A stretch of DNA of 51,196 bases from Candidatus Omnitrophota bacterium (lineage in GTDB: Bacteria > Omnitrophota > Gorgyraeia > 2-01-FULL-45-10), in contig JAGVGJ010000005.1 in the NCBI GenBank assembly GCA_020057115.1, positions 1 to 51,196 on the forward strand, in the 5' to 3' direction. Made by a program: the position numbers and the translations under genes. Shown piece by piece: positions 1-7,140 of this stretch; the stretch's first letter is position 1; each line of letters begins with the position of its first letter. The notes beneath the pieces are model-generated. The model saw nothing but the letters and a program-made list of their open reading frames with translations, was not told the origin of the DNA and did not search any database.

Positions 1-99
1 ATTTGGCCTCCAAATTTAGGTGGCGCATATTACCATATCCCGCTTTGAAAGCGGACATTTCATTTGTTAAAGAACCGGACATTTCACTATTTTATAACA
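1..99. mobile_element. Possible terminal remnant of an IS21-family element
   Basis: This AT-rich stretch contains two close copies of a CGGACATTTCA-type motif (near 52-61 and 76-86), each preceded by AAAG or AAAGAAC. Repeated motifs of this kind are known near the ends of IS21-family elements, whose tips read TG...CA. A possible tip is the ACA at about 97-99, just before the leader of der. No transposase is present, since the window starts here, so the rest of the element would lie to the left. The call rests on motif resemblance alone. Confidence 0.3.
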
Positions 100-167
100 C
101 TAATATTTATAAATATCTCGCGATATTAGGTGGTTCTATGTACGGGGCTATGGTAAGATGTCTTAAG

Positions 168-1487
168 ATGAACAATACCAATTTGCTTAAGATAGCCATA
201 GTCGGCCGGCCGAACGTCGGCAAGTCGTCCCTTTTCAACAGGATCGTAGGCGCGAGGAAGGCCATAGTGGAATCTGCTTCGGGCACCACGCGCGACAGGC
301 TTCACGCCCAGATCAGATGGAAAGGGAAGAGCTTCACCATTATAGATACGGCCGGGTTCGAATCGGCCGCTCCCGGCAATATGGCCGAGCTTGTCTTGAA
401 GCAGATCCGCATCGGGGTAGAAGAGGCGGACATCATATTATTCGTTACGGACGGGATCGCCGGCATAGTGCCGCAGGACAGGGAGCTTGCGTCGATGCTC
501 AGAAAGACTTCGAAGAAGGTGTACCTTATAGTAAATAAGGTCGATAGCGGATCCGATGCGGGCAAGACGACGGAATTTTTTGAACTCGGCCTCGGCGAGC
601 CTTATGCCGTCTCGGCTATGCACGGCAGGGGCATAGAAAAATTATGCGATGACCTGGCAAAGGGCATAGAAAAGAGCGATGCTTCAGAAAGCGCCGAATC
701 CGTAAAGGTCGCCATAGTCGGGCGTCCGAATGTCGGCAAGTCTTCATATCTGAATTCCATACTCAGCGCGGAGAGGGTCATCGTCCATTCTGTCGCCGGG
801 ACCACAAGGGATTCCATCGACATCGATTTCAAATATAACGACAGGGACTACGTGCTCATAGATACTGCAGGCATAAGGCATAACGCGAAGATAAACGAGG
901 CGTCGGACTTTTACGGAAGCGTCCGTTCGAAAGAAGCGATAAAGCGCTGCGACGTAGCGATAGTCCTTATCGACGGCTACGAAGGGCTGACCAAGGACAG
1001 CATCCGGATAATAGACCTGTGCCTCGAGGAGGGCAAGGCGCTTGTCATAGCGGTAAACAAGTGGGATCTCGTAAAAGACGTCGAGATGTCGGGATATCGG
1101 GACAGGCTGATAGCGAATATGAGCGCTGTAAAATATGTCCCGGTCGTATTCACGTCGTGCAAGACGGGAAGGAACGTCAAGTCCAGCCTTGATATCATAT
1201 GGTCGGTATACGCGAAGTCTAAAGCGATCATAGGGCCGAATAAGCTCGCGGCTATCCTCAAATCATTGAATAACGATATCGCGATAAGCAGTAAAAAGAA
1301 ACAGTTTAAATTCCTGGTGCAGGATGGCATCATGCCGCCCGAATTTATCTTAGGCGTCAAGAATAAAAAAGACGTAAGCGAGAATTTAAAGAGATTCGTA
1401 GAAAACTTCTTCAGGAAGAGTTGCGATTTTGAAGGGGTGCCTGTAAGAATACGTTTTGAAATAACGTGGAAAAAAGACGTTCCCTAG
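168..1487 (+). CDS. der: Ribosome-assembly GTPase Der (EngA)
   Basis: Der is an essential GTPase with two G domains that binds the 50S subunit late in ribosome assembly. The protein shows two complete G domains in tandem, each with a GRPNVGKSS P-loop and a DTAG switch II motif, and with NKVD in the first and NKWD in the second. A C-terminal KH-like domain follows, ending about 439 aa from this start, which is the usual Der length. The open frame continues to the window edge, but those residues derive from the possible IS end and do not look like Der. ATG 168 begins right before the first G domain. ATG 138 is the alternative and has a better ribosome site (AGGTGG at 129-134), so the start is uncertain by ten residues. 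The gene converges on the next one with 6 bp between stops. Confidence 0.95.
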   Translation: MNNTNLLKIAIVGRPNVGKSSLFNRIVGARKAIVESASGTTRDRLHAQIRWKGKSFTIIDTAGFESAAPGNMAELVLKQIRIGVEEADIILFVTDGIAGIVPQDRELASMLRKTSKKVYLIVNKVDSGSDAGKTTEFFELGLGEPYAVSAMHGRGIEKLCDDLAKGIEKSDASESAESVKVAIVGRPNVGKSSYLNSILSAERVIVHSVAGTTRDSIDIDFKYNDRDYVLIDTAGIRHNAKINEASDFYGSVRSKEAIKRCDVAIVLIDGYEGLTKDSIRIIDLCLEEGKALVIAVNKWDLVKDVEMSGYRDRLIANMSAVKYVPVVFTSCKTGRNVKSSLDIIWSVYAKSKAIIGPNKLAAILKSLNNDIAISSKKKQFKFLVQDGIMPPEFILGVKNKKDVSENLKRFVENFFRKSCDFEGVPVRIRFEITWKKDVP

Positions 1488-1493
1488 CGATAC

Positions 1494-2573
1494 CTATAAC
1501 TCCCGCAGCGCTTCGTCAACTATCTCGTCCATAAGCTCTTTTACGGATACTATTTTCGTGACTCTTGAGACGTTTGAGCCGGCAAAGATGACGGCATTAT
1601 CTATGTCGCCCCGCGACGCGTTGCACAGGGCCTTGGCGATGCAGTATGGGACGGCCCCTGGATTGCACGTCCTTAAGCATTTGTAAGGGCAGGTGAACGA
1701 AACCTTCTCTCCGGAAGCAAGCCTCTCCGTGAAGCGGTTTTTTATCGCCCTGGCGGGCATGCCTACAGGGCTGTCGATAATAATGACATCTTCGCTTCCG
1801 GCCGCAAGGTACATCGATTTAAATTTTTCCGAAACGGAACATTCGAGAGTCGCGACAAAACGCGTCGCCATCTGCACGCCTCCGGCGCCCATTTTCAAAA
1901 ATCGCGCCATGTCTTTACCGTCAAAAATACCACCCGCAGGGATCACGGGAATGCGCGCATTACGCACTTTTTCATATTCACCGGCCATCTTTAAGACCGA
2001 AGCGAAGATGTCTTCAAGCCGATCCTCCGTATGCCGGCGCAAGTCGGCGAGTTTAAAACCTATATGCCCGCCAGCCATAGGGCCTTCGACTACGATCGCA
2101 TCGGGCAGGCGGTTATACCGTTTTTTCCAGGTTTTGATTATAAGGTCCGCGGCGCGCGCCGACGAAACAATAGGAACGAGCTTAGCAGGCGATCCTTCGG
2201 TGTATTCAGGCAGTTTTAGCGGTAATCCCGCCCCGGACACAATGAAATCCGCATGTTCTGCGGCGGCGGTCCTGGTCAGATCCTCGAAATTACTCATCGC
2301 GACCATGATATTGACCCCGACAACCCCCCGGGTCAATCGTTTTGCCTCTCTTATTTCATTTCTGAGAGCCTCATTCGAAGCCTCAAGAAATTCTCTTCCT
2401 TCTTCATTTATGCCATATGCCAATCCGACGCTCGCAATAGTCCCCGCGCCGCCGCAATCAGCGACCGCGCTAGCAAGAGACGCTGTCGAAACCTGGACCC
2501 CCATCCCTCCCTGGACAATGGGTATTTTGATCTCGAGATCACCTATAATAAGCGGTTTCAGCGCACTTGCCAT
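1494..2573 (-). CDS. Nitronate monooxygenase / FabK-like FMN enzyme
   Basis: This is a TIM-barrel flavoprotein of the 2-nitropropane dioxygenase family, which includes nitronate monooxygenases and the FabK enoyl-ACP reductases of fatty-acid synthesis. The N-terminus has the family's IVQGGMGVQVS motif. Further in are VEGPMAGGHIG and a glycine-rich phosphate-binding stretch with PVIPAGGIFDGKD and GAGGVQMATRF. The C-terminal part carries a cysteine cluster (CPYKCLRTC, PYC) seen in the longer 350-360-aa members. Start ATG 2573 has an AAAGGTG ribosome site. Sequence alone cannot separate a detoxifying nitronate oxidase from FabK, and no other fatty-acid gene lies nearby to decide it. The gene stands alone on the minus strand. 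Confidence 0.85.
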   Translation of the reverse strand: MASALKPLIIGDLEIKIPIVQGGMGVQVSTASLASAVADCGGAGTIASVGLAYGINEEGREFLEASNEALRNEIREAKRLTRGVVGVNIMVAMSNFEDLTRTAAAEHADFIVSGAGLPLKLPEYTEGSPAKLVPIVSSARAADLIIKTWKKRYNRLPDAIVVEGPMAGGHIGFKLADLRRHTEDRLEDIFASVLKMAGEYEKVRNARIPVIPAGGIFDGKDMARFLKMGAGGVQMATRFVATLECSVSEKFKSMYLAAGSEDVIIIDSPVGMPARAIKNRFTERLASGEKVSFTCPYKCLRTCNPGAVPYCIAKALCNASRGDIDNAVIFAGSNVSRVTKIVSVKELMDEIVDEALREL

Positions 2574-2610
2574 ACAAAATCACCTTTCCTGATAGCTCGC
2601 GAAGAATTTT

Positions 2611-2670
2611 GCGTGTTCCAAAACTAATTGGGAGGTGTTAAAATGTAACACATCCCAATTAGTTACACGC
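2611..2670. repeat. Long imperfect palindrome (REP-like or terminator-like)
   Basis: An 18-nt arm at 2623-2640 pairs with 2646-2663 with one mismatch around a 5-nt loop. Outside it GCGTGT (2611-2616) pairs with ACACGC (2665-2670) across a small internal bulge. There is no T-tract on either side, so it is not a typical intrinsic terminator. It sits upstream of the FMN enzyme gene and downstream of the small zinc-ribbon gene, both on the minus strand. It could be a processed stem, a REP-like element or an operator. Confidence 0.7.
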
Positions 2671-2708
2671 TCCAATTTACTACAATTGTTTTCCAGCAAA
2701 CCTGTTAT

Positions 2709-2882
2709 TTAACGCCCGCCATCCTTGCGCTTTGAGAAACAATCCTTGCAATATACCGGACGATCTTCTCTGGGCTTAAACGGCACTTCACATTCTTTCT
2801 TGCACTCCGCGCATATCGCTTTGTGCATCTCACGCGGCCCGCTGCCGAATCCACCGCTAAATCCACCGCCTTGATATCCCAT
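2709..2882 (-). CDS. Small zinc-ribbon protein (57 aa)
   Basis: The 57-residue product has a glycine-rich N-terminus (GGGFSGGFGSG) followed by a CxxC-x(17)-CxxC ribbon: CAECKKEC at 24-31 and CKDC at 45-48. Four cysteines in two knuckles predict one bound zinc. Small proteins of this layout are common in deltaproteobacterial and candidate-phylum genomes, where they are usually left as zinc-ribbon domain proteins. Function is unknown. A strong GGAGG lies 5 nt before the ATG, and codon use matches the neighbours. It follows another small gene on the same strand, 42 nt downstream of its stop, so the two are probably co-transcribed. Confidence 0.8.
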   Translation of the reverse strand: MGYQGGGFSGGFGSGPREMHKAICAECKKECEVPFKPREDRPVYCKDCFSKRKDGGR

Positions 2883-2924
2883 GCTGCCTCCTTTTTTTGA
2901 CTTCGTTAAAGATATTGAATGCCA

Positions 2925-3080
2925 TTACTCGATAACGGCATCCCCGCTTAAAACCTGCTCTGCGCCTTCCTTGGACTTGGCGTTCTTCTTATCCAGCTTG
3001 CGCTGCATCTTTTCTTCTTTTTTCTTTTTCTTTGCCAATTCTCTCCTGTGTTTTTGATATGAATAATTATCTCTTGCCAA
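2925..3080 (-). CDS. Small lysine-rich basic protein (51 aa), TTG start
   Basis: The 51-residue product begins MARDNYSYQKHRRELAKKKK and continues as a highly charged lysine/glutamate helix, with a short acidic tail (GDAVIE). I recognise the pattern NYS(Y/F)xKHxRELAKKKKKEEK from small conserved bacterial proteins of unknown function; binding to nucleic acid or ribosomes would suit the charge but is unproven. TTG is the chosen start because AAAGGAGG lies 7 nt upstream and no ATG occurs earlier. A TATAAT box on the minus strand about 40 nt upstream gives the pair its own promoter. Confidence 0.7.
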   Translation of the reverse strand: MARDNYSYQKHRRELAKKKKKEEKMQRKLDKKNAKSKEGAEQVLSGDAVIE

Positions 3081-3121
3081 TATAGCCTCCTTTTATCGCG
3101 CGGACATTCCCGCGACTTCAT

Positions 3122-3127
3122 ATTATA
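3122..3127 (-). promoter_or_regulatory. Putative -10 box for the two small minus-strand genes
   Basis: Read on the minus strand, 3127-3122 is a perfect TATAAT. It lies about 41 nt upstream of the TTG of the lysine-rich protein, leaving room for a short leader with the AAAGGAGG site. No convincing -35 box is visible (TGCTTT at best). Confidence 0.4.
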
Positions 3128-3248
3128 CCTCTAAAAGCATGAAAAAAGCACGAAATTCCGATTGGAAGGTCTCGAGGTCAATGCTATCAACAAAGAGCAT
3201 TACATAAAATGCAGCGAGGAGCAGGCCTCTCTAAAGTCAAAAATCCGC

Positions 3249-3276
3249 TTGTTTCTGCCCGTAATTTGTTTATAAT
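3249..3276 (+). promoter_or_regulatory. Sigma-70-type promoter for the OmpR-family regulator
   Basis: TTGTTT (3249-3254), a 16-nt spacer and TATAAT (3271-3276) form a good promoter about 70 nt upstream of the regulator's ATG. Apart from this and the minus-strand -10 box, the region 3081-3347 shows no gene. Confidence 0.5.
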
Positions 3277-3347
3277 AGATACTTGTATATAGTGAGAAGT
3301 TTCCCCGTTCCGGCTGTATCTCTGAATGGCGTTAAAAGCGAGGGGAT

Positions 3348-4052
3348 ATGGAGAAGAAGAAGATACTGATTGTCGACGATGATAAGGATTTCGCCTCAAT
3401 AGCAAAGCTCAACCTTGAGGATCTGGGCAAGTATAAGGTGAGGGTAGAGACAAAAGGCGCCCAGGCCCTTTCCGCAGCAAGCCAGTTCAAGCCCGATGTG
3501 ATAATCCTGGATCTTATGCTTCCCGACATGGGCGGGCTAGAGATATGCAAAAGGCTGAAAGAGAAGGAGAGGTTCTCTTCAACCCCGATCATAATGCTTT
3601 CCGGAAAGAAGGAGGAGGCCGATAAGGTCTCCGGTCTAGATACCGGAGCCGATGATTATGTGGTCAAACCTTTTTCGGTCAAAGAGCTTGATGCGAGGAT
3701 AAGGGCCCTCTTGCGCAGAGCAGGCTCGGAGGCGGAGGAGAAGGAGATCGACATCGGCCGCGGCGTAGTGATATACCCCCAGAGGTATGAAGTGACCGTT
3801 AAGGGCGAAAAGGCAGAACTTACTCACGCGGAATTCGCAATATTACAGCTGCTCGTCTCCAGGAAAGGCCAGGTATTTACAAGGTCGAGGATCCTGGATT
3901 ACCTTTGGGATACGCCGGACGGCGTTACCGAACGGACCATAGATGTCCACATAACCCACTTAAGAGAGAAGCTCGGCAAGGCAGGCAGTTTGATCAAGAA
4001 CGTAAGAGGCGTCGGATATAAGCTGGACGACGAGACGGAAGAGGACGATTGA
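3348..4052 (+). CDS. OmpR/PhoB-family response regulator
   Basis: A two-domain regulator of 234 aa. Residues 1-120 are a receiver with the acidic pocket D10-D12, phosphoacceptor D55 (ILDLMLPDMGG) and conserved K107 (VVKPFS). Residues about 135-234 are a winged-helix DNA-binding domain ending in the typical RTIDVHITHLREKLG and VRGVGYKL motifs. It therefore should bind DNA as a phosphorylation-induced dimer. No histidine kinase is adjacent; the nearest is about 3.1 kb downstream behind a different regulator, so the partner is uncertain. The start is supported by GAGGGG shortly before the ATG. It has its own upstream promoter. Confidence 0.93.
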   Translation: MEKKKILIVDDDKDFASIAKLNLEDLGKYKVRVETKGAQALSAASQFKPDVIILDLMLPDMGGLEICKRLKEKERFSSTPIIMLSGKKEEADKVSGLDTGADDYVVKPFSVKELDARIRALLRRAGSEAEEKEIDIGRGVVIYPQRYEVTVKGEKAELTHAEFAILQLLVSRKGQVFTRSRILDYLWDTPDGVTERTIDVHITHLREKLGKAGSLIKNVRGVGYKLDDETEEDD

Positions 4053-4174
4053 CGCCGCATCACCCCTTGAAGCACCCCCGCCAAAAATTAACCAAATATT
4101 AACAAAAGGCTAATCCCGCGTTAACATTCGTGTTGTATATTTGAAGTGAAACAAGACGAGAGGAGGGGATGGTC

Positions 4175-6274
4175 ATGATCCAGAGAAACGTAAGTTCCTA
4201 CAGAGGCGAGATACATCTAAGGCATATTTTTAAAGCCGGGCTTATGATAGAAGAGCGTGCGGCTTCTTATTATGCCTCGCTCGCCGACAAGGCCGCAAAT
4301 CCCGATGCGAAGGACCTGTGCTGTACACTGATCCAGAGAAGGATCAGCCATATACAGCTGATAGAGCAGAGCCTCTCGCGCTGGGTACCCCTCTTGCTCG
4401 GCCAGGAGGCGCATGATTTTTTTGACCAGGAATTGCGTAATAGAGGCATATTCTCAGGCCCTCCTTCCCAGGATCTATCCAAGGAGGCCATAGCCAGATA
4501 TGCCATCGATCAGGGAAATAAGATAGTAGATTTCTACCGCTCTTTCGAGGACATTTTCTCTGACACCTGGAAGAGGAGCCATATCCTCGAGCTCCTCATA
4601 GAAGAGCGAAATCGCATAAAAGAGCTGACAGACACGCTTAAGCCGGAATTCTCATATTCCGCGAAAGCGATGCTCGGCATACTTATGGCGCTCTTATTTT
4701 TGTTCTCCAGCACGGCATTCGCCATCCCTGAAGAGAAGACCACTGACCCGGGAAAGATATCCATATCCAGGGAGAATGGCCTCGTAAGGTCCAGCTACAA
4801 CGCCAATAGCGACAAGCTTATCATCAACATACAGGATGCTCATTGTAACTATGAGGCCCAGGTCAACATAGCTAAGATGGTGGAGGGCCTGGCAAAGAAC
4901 TATGGTCTGAGTTTTGTGGCTATTGAGGGCGCGGACGGGGAGATAGATGTCTCCAAATTCGACGCGTTCACCGATGAAGCGGTCCGCAGGGAAGTCGCCG
5001 ATCATTTCATGAGAAAAGGCGATATAAGCGGGCCGGAGTTCCTGTCAGTGACCACCAAACATCCTATAAAACTTTTCGGAGCCGAAACCGGCTCGTATTA
5101 TAATGAGGATCTCCTGGCGTTCACTTCAGGATATCTCCTGAAACCCCAGGCGGATAAATATCTATATTCTATCAAGGTCGCGCTGAACAACCTTAAAGAG
5201 TTCATATATAGTGATGAGCTGAAACTTCTCGACGCAAAGGGAGGGGCCTATGATGCCAAGAAGATGGCCTTCAATGACTATGTCAGGTTTTTGCAGGACG
5301 AGGCAGAGAAGAATAATGTAAGCCTTAAGGGGTATGAGAACTTCTTCAAGCTGGTCAATATTCTCAAATATGAGAAGAATATAGATTTCGAAGCTACTGA
5401 TAAAGAGAGGACGGCCCTCCTGGAAGCGTTAAGCGCTAAGTTGTCCAAGGAGGGCGTGGTAGAGATGGTGACTCGCTCGATATCGTTTAAGCTCGGCAAG
5501 ATATCCGCCGTAGAGTATTACGGATACCTTAAAGAGGCGGCTGCAAATAACGGCATGGATATCTCCGGACGCTATCCGGACCTCTCTCGTTACATCATAT
5601 ATAATTCCGTATACAACAAGATAGATAATGGAAAGCTTTTTGACGATATCAGAGCAGTTAAGGCGGCCATATCAGAGAAGATCTTCAGGAGCAATGACCA
5701 GAGGATGCTGGAGAAGCTGTCGCGCCATGCCGATATCCTTATCGGCCTTGTCAGCATAGATCTTATGAACAATGATCTTGAATATTACAATGCCCATAAA
5801 GATGAATTTGCAAGCGCGGTCTTTTCCTCGTTTATAAAAGATAATGCCTTAAAATACGGCCTTAAATTCAATGTCGAGCCTTTTACAAACGCCGCCGCTG
5901 AGGGAATATCCAGGATGGAGCATTTTTACGCGGTAGCCGTAAAGCGCGATAAGGCGCTTGTAGAGAATACGCTCAACGAGATGAACAGGAATGGGCACAG
6001 GATAGCGGTGCTGGTGACCGGAGGATTTCATTCCGAAGGGGTAGCAAAATTATTGGCAAAAGCGGGCGTCTCCTATATCGTCGTCTCCCCCTCCATAACG
6101 AAGGAGATGCCCAGTCCTTATATTCAGGTGCTGACGAACCAGAGGGATTCGTTCGAGGCGATCGCCATAGGCTCAGGAATAACAGCCCTGGGCCGAGGCG
6201 CTCTTGCGCCTCCGCCCCTTACGGGGGAGATGCATAAAGAGGCAGCTCCTGATAAGGCGCCTGGGAAAAGATAG
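4175..6274 (+). CDS. Two-domain protein: ferritin-like helices, membrane anchor, envelope domain
   Basis: Unrecognised as a whole. With the first possible ATG (4169) as residue 1, residues about 15-160 are all-helical and resemble the ferritin/rubrerythrin fold (EERAASYYASLADKA, then RRISHIQLIEQS, and a last helix ELLIEERNRIKEL), though some metal-ligand positions look lost. Residues 166-186 are hydrophobic and end in AFA like a signal-peptidase site. The remaining 510 residues should lie outside the cytoplasm. That part has IINIQDAHCNYEAQ, VAIEGADGE and near the end LVTGGFHSEG, a spacing of D/H, E and GxH motifs reminiscent of EreA/ChaN/TraB-Tiki-type enzymes; this is a resemblance only. ATG 4175 is chosen because AGGAGG (4161-4166) is 8 nt before it. 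It sits between regulator genes. Confidence 0.75.
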   Translation: MIQRNVSSYRGEIHLRHIFKAGLMIEERAASYYASLADKAANPDAKDLCCTLIQRRISHIQLIEQSLSRWVPLLLGQEAHDFFDQELRNRGIFSGPPSQDLSKEAIARYAIDQGNKIVDFYRSFEDIFSDTWKRSHILELLIEERNRIKELTDTLKPEFSYSAKAMLGILMALLFLFSSTAFAIPEEKTTDPGKISISRENGLVRSSYNANSDKLIINIQDAHCNYEAQVNIAKMVEGLAKNYGLSFVAIEGADGEIDVSKFDAFTDEAVRREVADHFMRKGDISGPEFLSVTTKHPIKLFGAETGSYYNEDLLAFTSGYLLKPQADKYLYSIKVALNNLKEFIYSDELKLLDAKGGAYDAKKMAFNDYVRFLQDEAEKNNVSLKGYENFFKLVNILKYEKNIDFEATDKERTALLEALSAKLSKEGVVEMVTRSISFKLGKISAVEYYGYLKEAAANNGMDISGRYPDLSRYIIYNSVYNKIDNGKLFDDIRAVKAAISEKIFRSNDQRMLEKLSRHADILIGLVSIDLMNNDLEYYNAHKDEFASAVFSSFIKDNALKYGLKFNVEPFTNAAAEGISRMEHFYAVAVKRDKALVENTLNEMNRNGHRIAVLVTGGFHSEGVAKLLAKAGVSYIVVSPSITKEMPSPYIQVLTNQRDSFEAIAIGSGITALGRGALAPPPLTGEMHKEAAPDKAPGKR

Positions 6275-6338
6275 AAATATCATAGTGGAAAAAAGTCAAA
6301 AATATGTGGATTTCCACTGTGCGGCATCAAATACTCCG

Positions 6339-6347
6339 TGATATAAT
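6339..6347 (+). promoter_or_regulatory. Extended -10 promoter before the broken receiver-AraC gene
   Basis: TGATATAAT is a perfect extended -10 element 23 nt before ATG 6371, with a GGAG ribosome site in between. There is no clear -35 box. The preceding segment holds a weak inverted repeat with arms near 6283-6288 and 6311-6316 that might be an operator. Confidence 0.5.
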
Positions 6348-6370
6348 ATAGGTACTTTTAGGAGCCTGCC

Positions 6371-7140
6371 ATGCCGAACAAAATACTGCTTGTCGATGAT
6401 GACACGGATTTCAGGGATGAGTTCAGGGAATGCTTTGACGCCTACCAGATAGTAGAGGCCGGAGACGGCGAAGAAGCCCTGCGGATCCTGAAGAAGCCCT
6501 GCGGATCCTGAAGAAGCCAAACGACATAGACCCGGTGATATTGGATGTAAAGATGCCGGGTATGAAAGGTACCGAGGTGCTCAGGGAGATCAAACAAATA
6601 GCTCCTGGCCTCGGTATTATTATTTTAACAGGTTACAGTTCGGAGGATGTGGCCATAGAGGCGCTTAAAGGGCATGCGGATGATTATATAGAAAAACCTA
6701 TTGATATCGACAAGACGAAAGAGATGATCAACAGCCTCTTGGACAAGAAGTCAGGCGTTGTTTCGACCAATGGGATGATGTCCAAGATCGATAAGGCCAA
6801 GTGTTTTATGGAAAGGAATTGCTATAAGAAAGTATCCCTTGCTGACGCAGCCGCGGCCGTATCATTAAGCCCGAAGTATTTCAGCAGGATATTTAAAGAG
6901 GCCGTCGGCAAGGGTTTTAATGAATACAGGTCCGAGATAAGGGTGAGGGAAGCAAAGAGCCTGTTAAAGAGATCAGGGCTTAACATAGACCAGATCGCTC
7001 ATAAGATAGGATATGAAAATACCGAATCTTTTACCAGATTGTTCAAGTCTGAGGCGGGCCAAACGCCCACAGGGTTTCGCAAGAAATACAGCAGGAAGGT
7101 TAAGGCTAAGAGTAAACGTTTTAAACGGAGACGACGCTGA
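6371..7140 (+). pseudogene. Receiver-AraC response regulator split by a 20-bp tandem duplication
   Basis: The first reading frame from ATG 6371 starts as a normal receiver (LLVDDDTDF) and stops at a TGA at 6508-6510, inside a duplicated 20-bp unit. Removing one unit restores a single frame of 249 aa that joins perfectly to the downstream part: ILDVKMPGMKG with the phosphoacceptor Asp, the conserved lysine in YIEKPIDID, then an AraC-type double helix-turn-helix (KYFSRIFKEAVGKGFNEYR and IAHKIGYENTESFTRLFK). It would be a YesN-like regulator paired with the kinase that follows. As written the gene is interrupted; restart at GTG 6535 would give a receiver lacking its first 55 residues but with an intact DNA-binding domain. 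The stop overlaps the kinase start (TGATG), which indicates translational coupling. Confidence 0.85.
6471..6518 (+). repeat. 20-bp tandem duplication (2.4 copies)
   Basis: The unit at 6471-6490 is repeated exactly at 6491-6510, followed by eight bases of a third copy (6511-6518). The 8-base AAGAAGCC that flanks the unit would favour slippage or recombination. Loss of one copy restores the reading frame of the receiver-AraC gene. Confidence 0.97.

Noticed and set aside
1693-2592. 299-aa open frame on the plus strand
   Set aside because: It lies opposite the FMN-enzyme gene, has low-complexity composition and no domain, and is a shadow of that gene.
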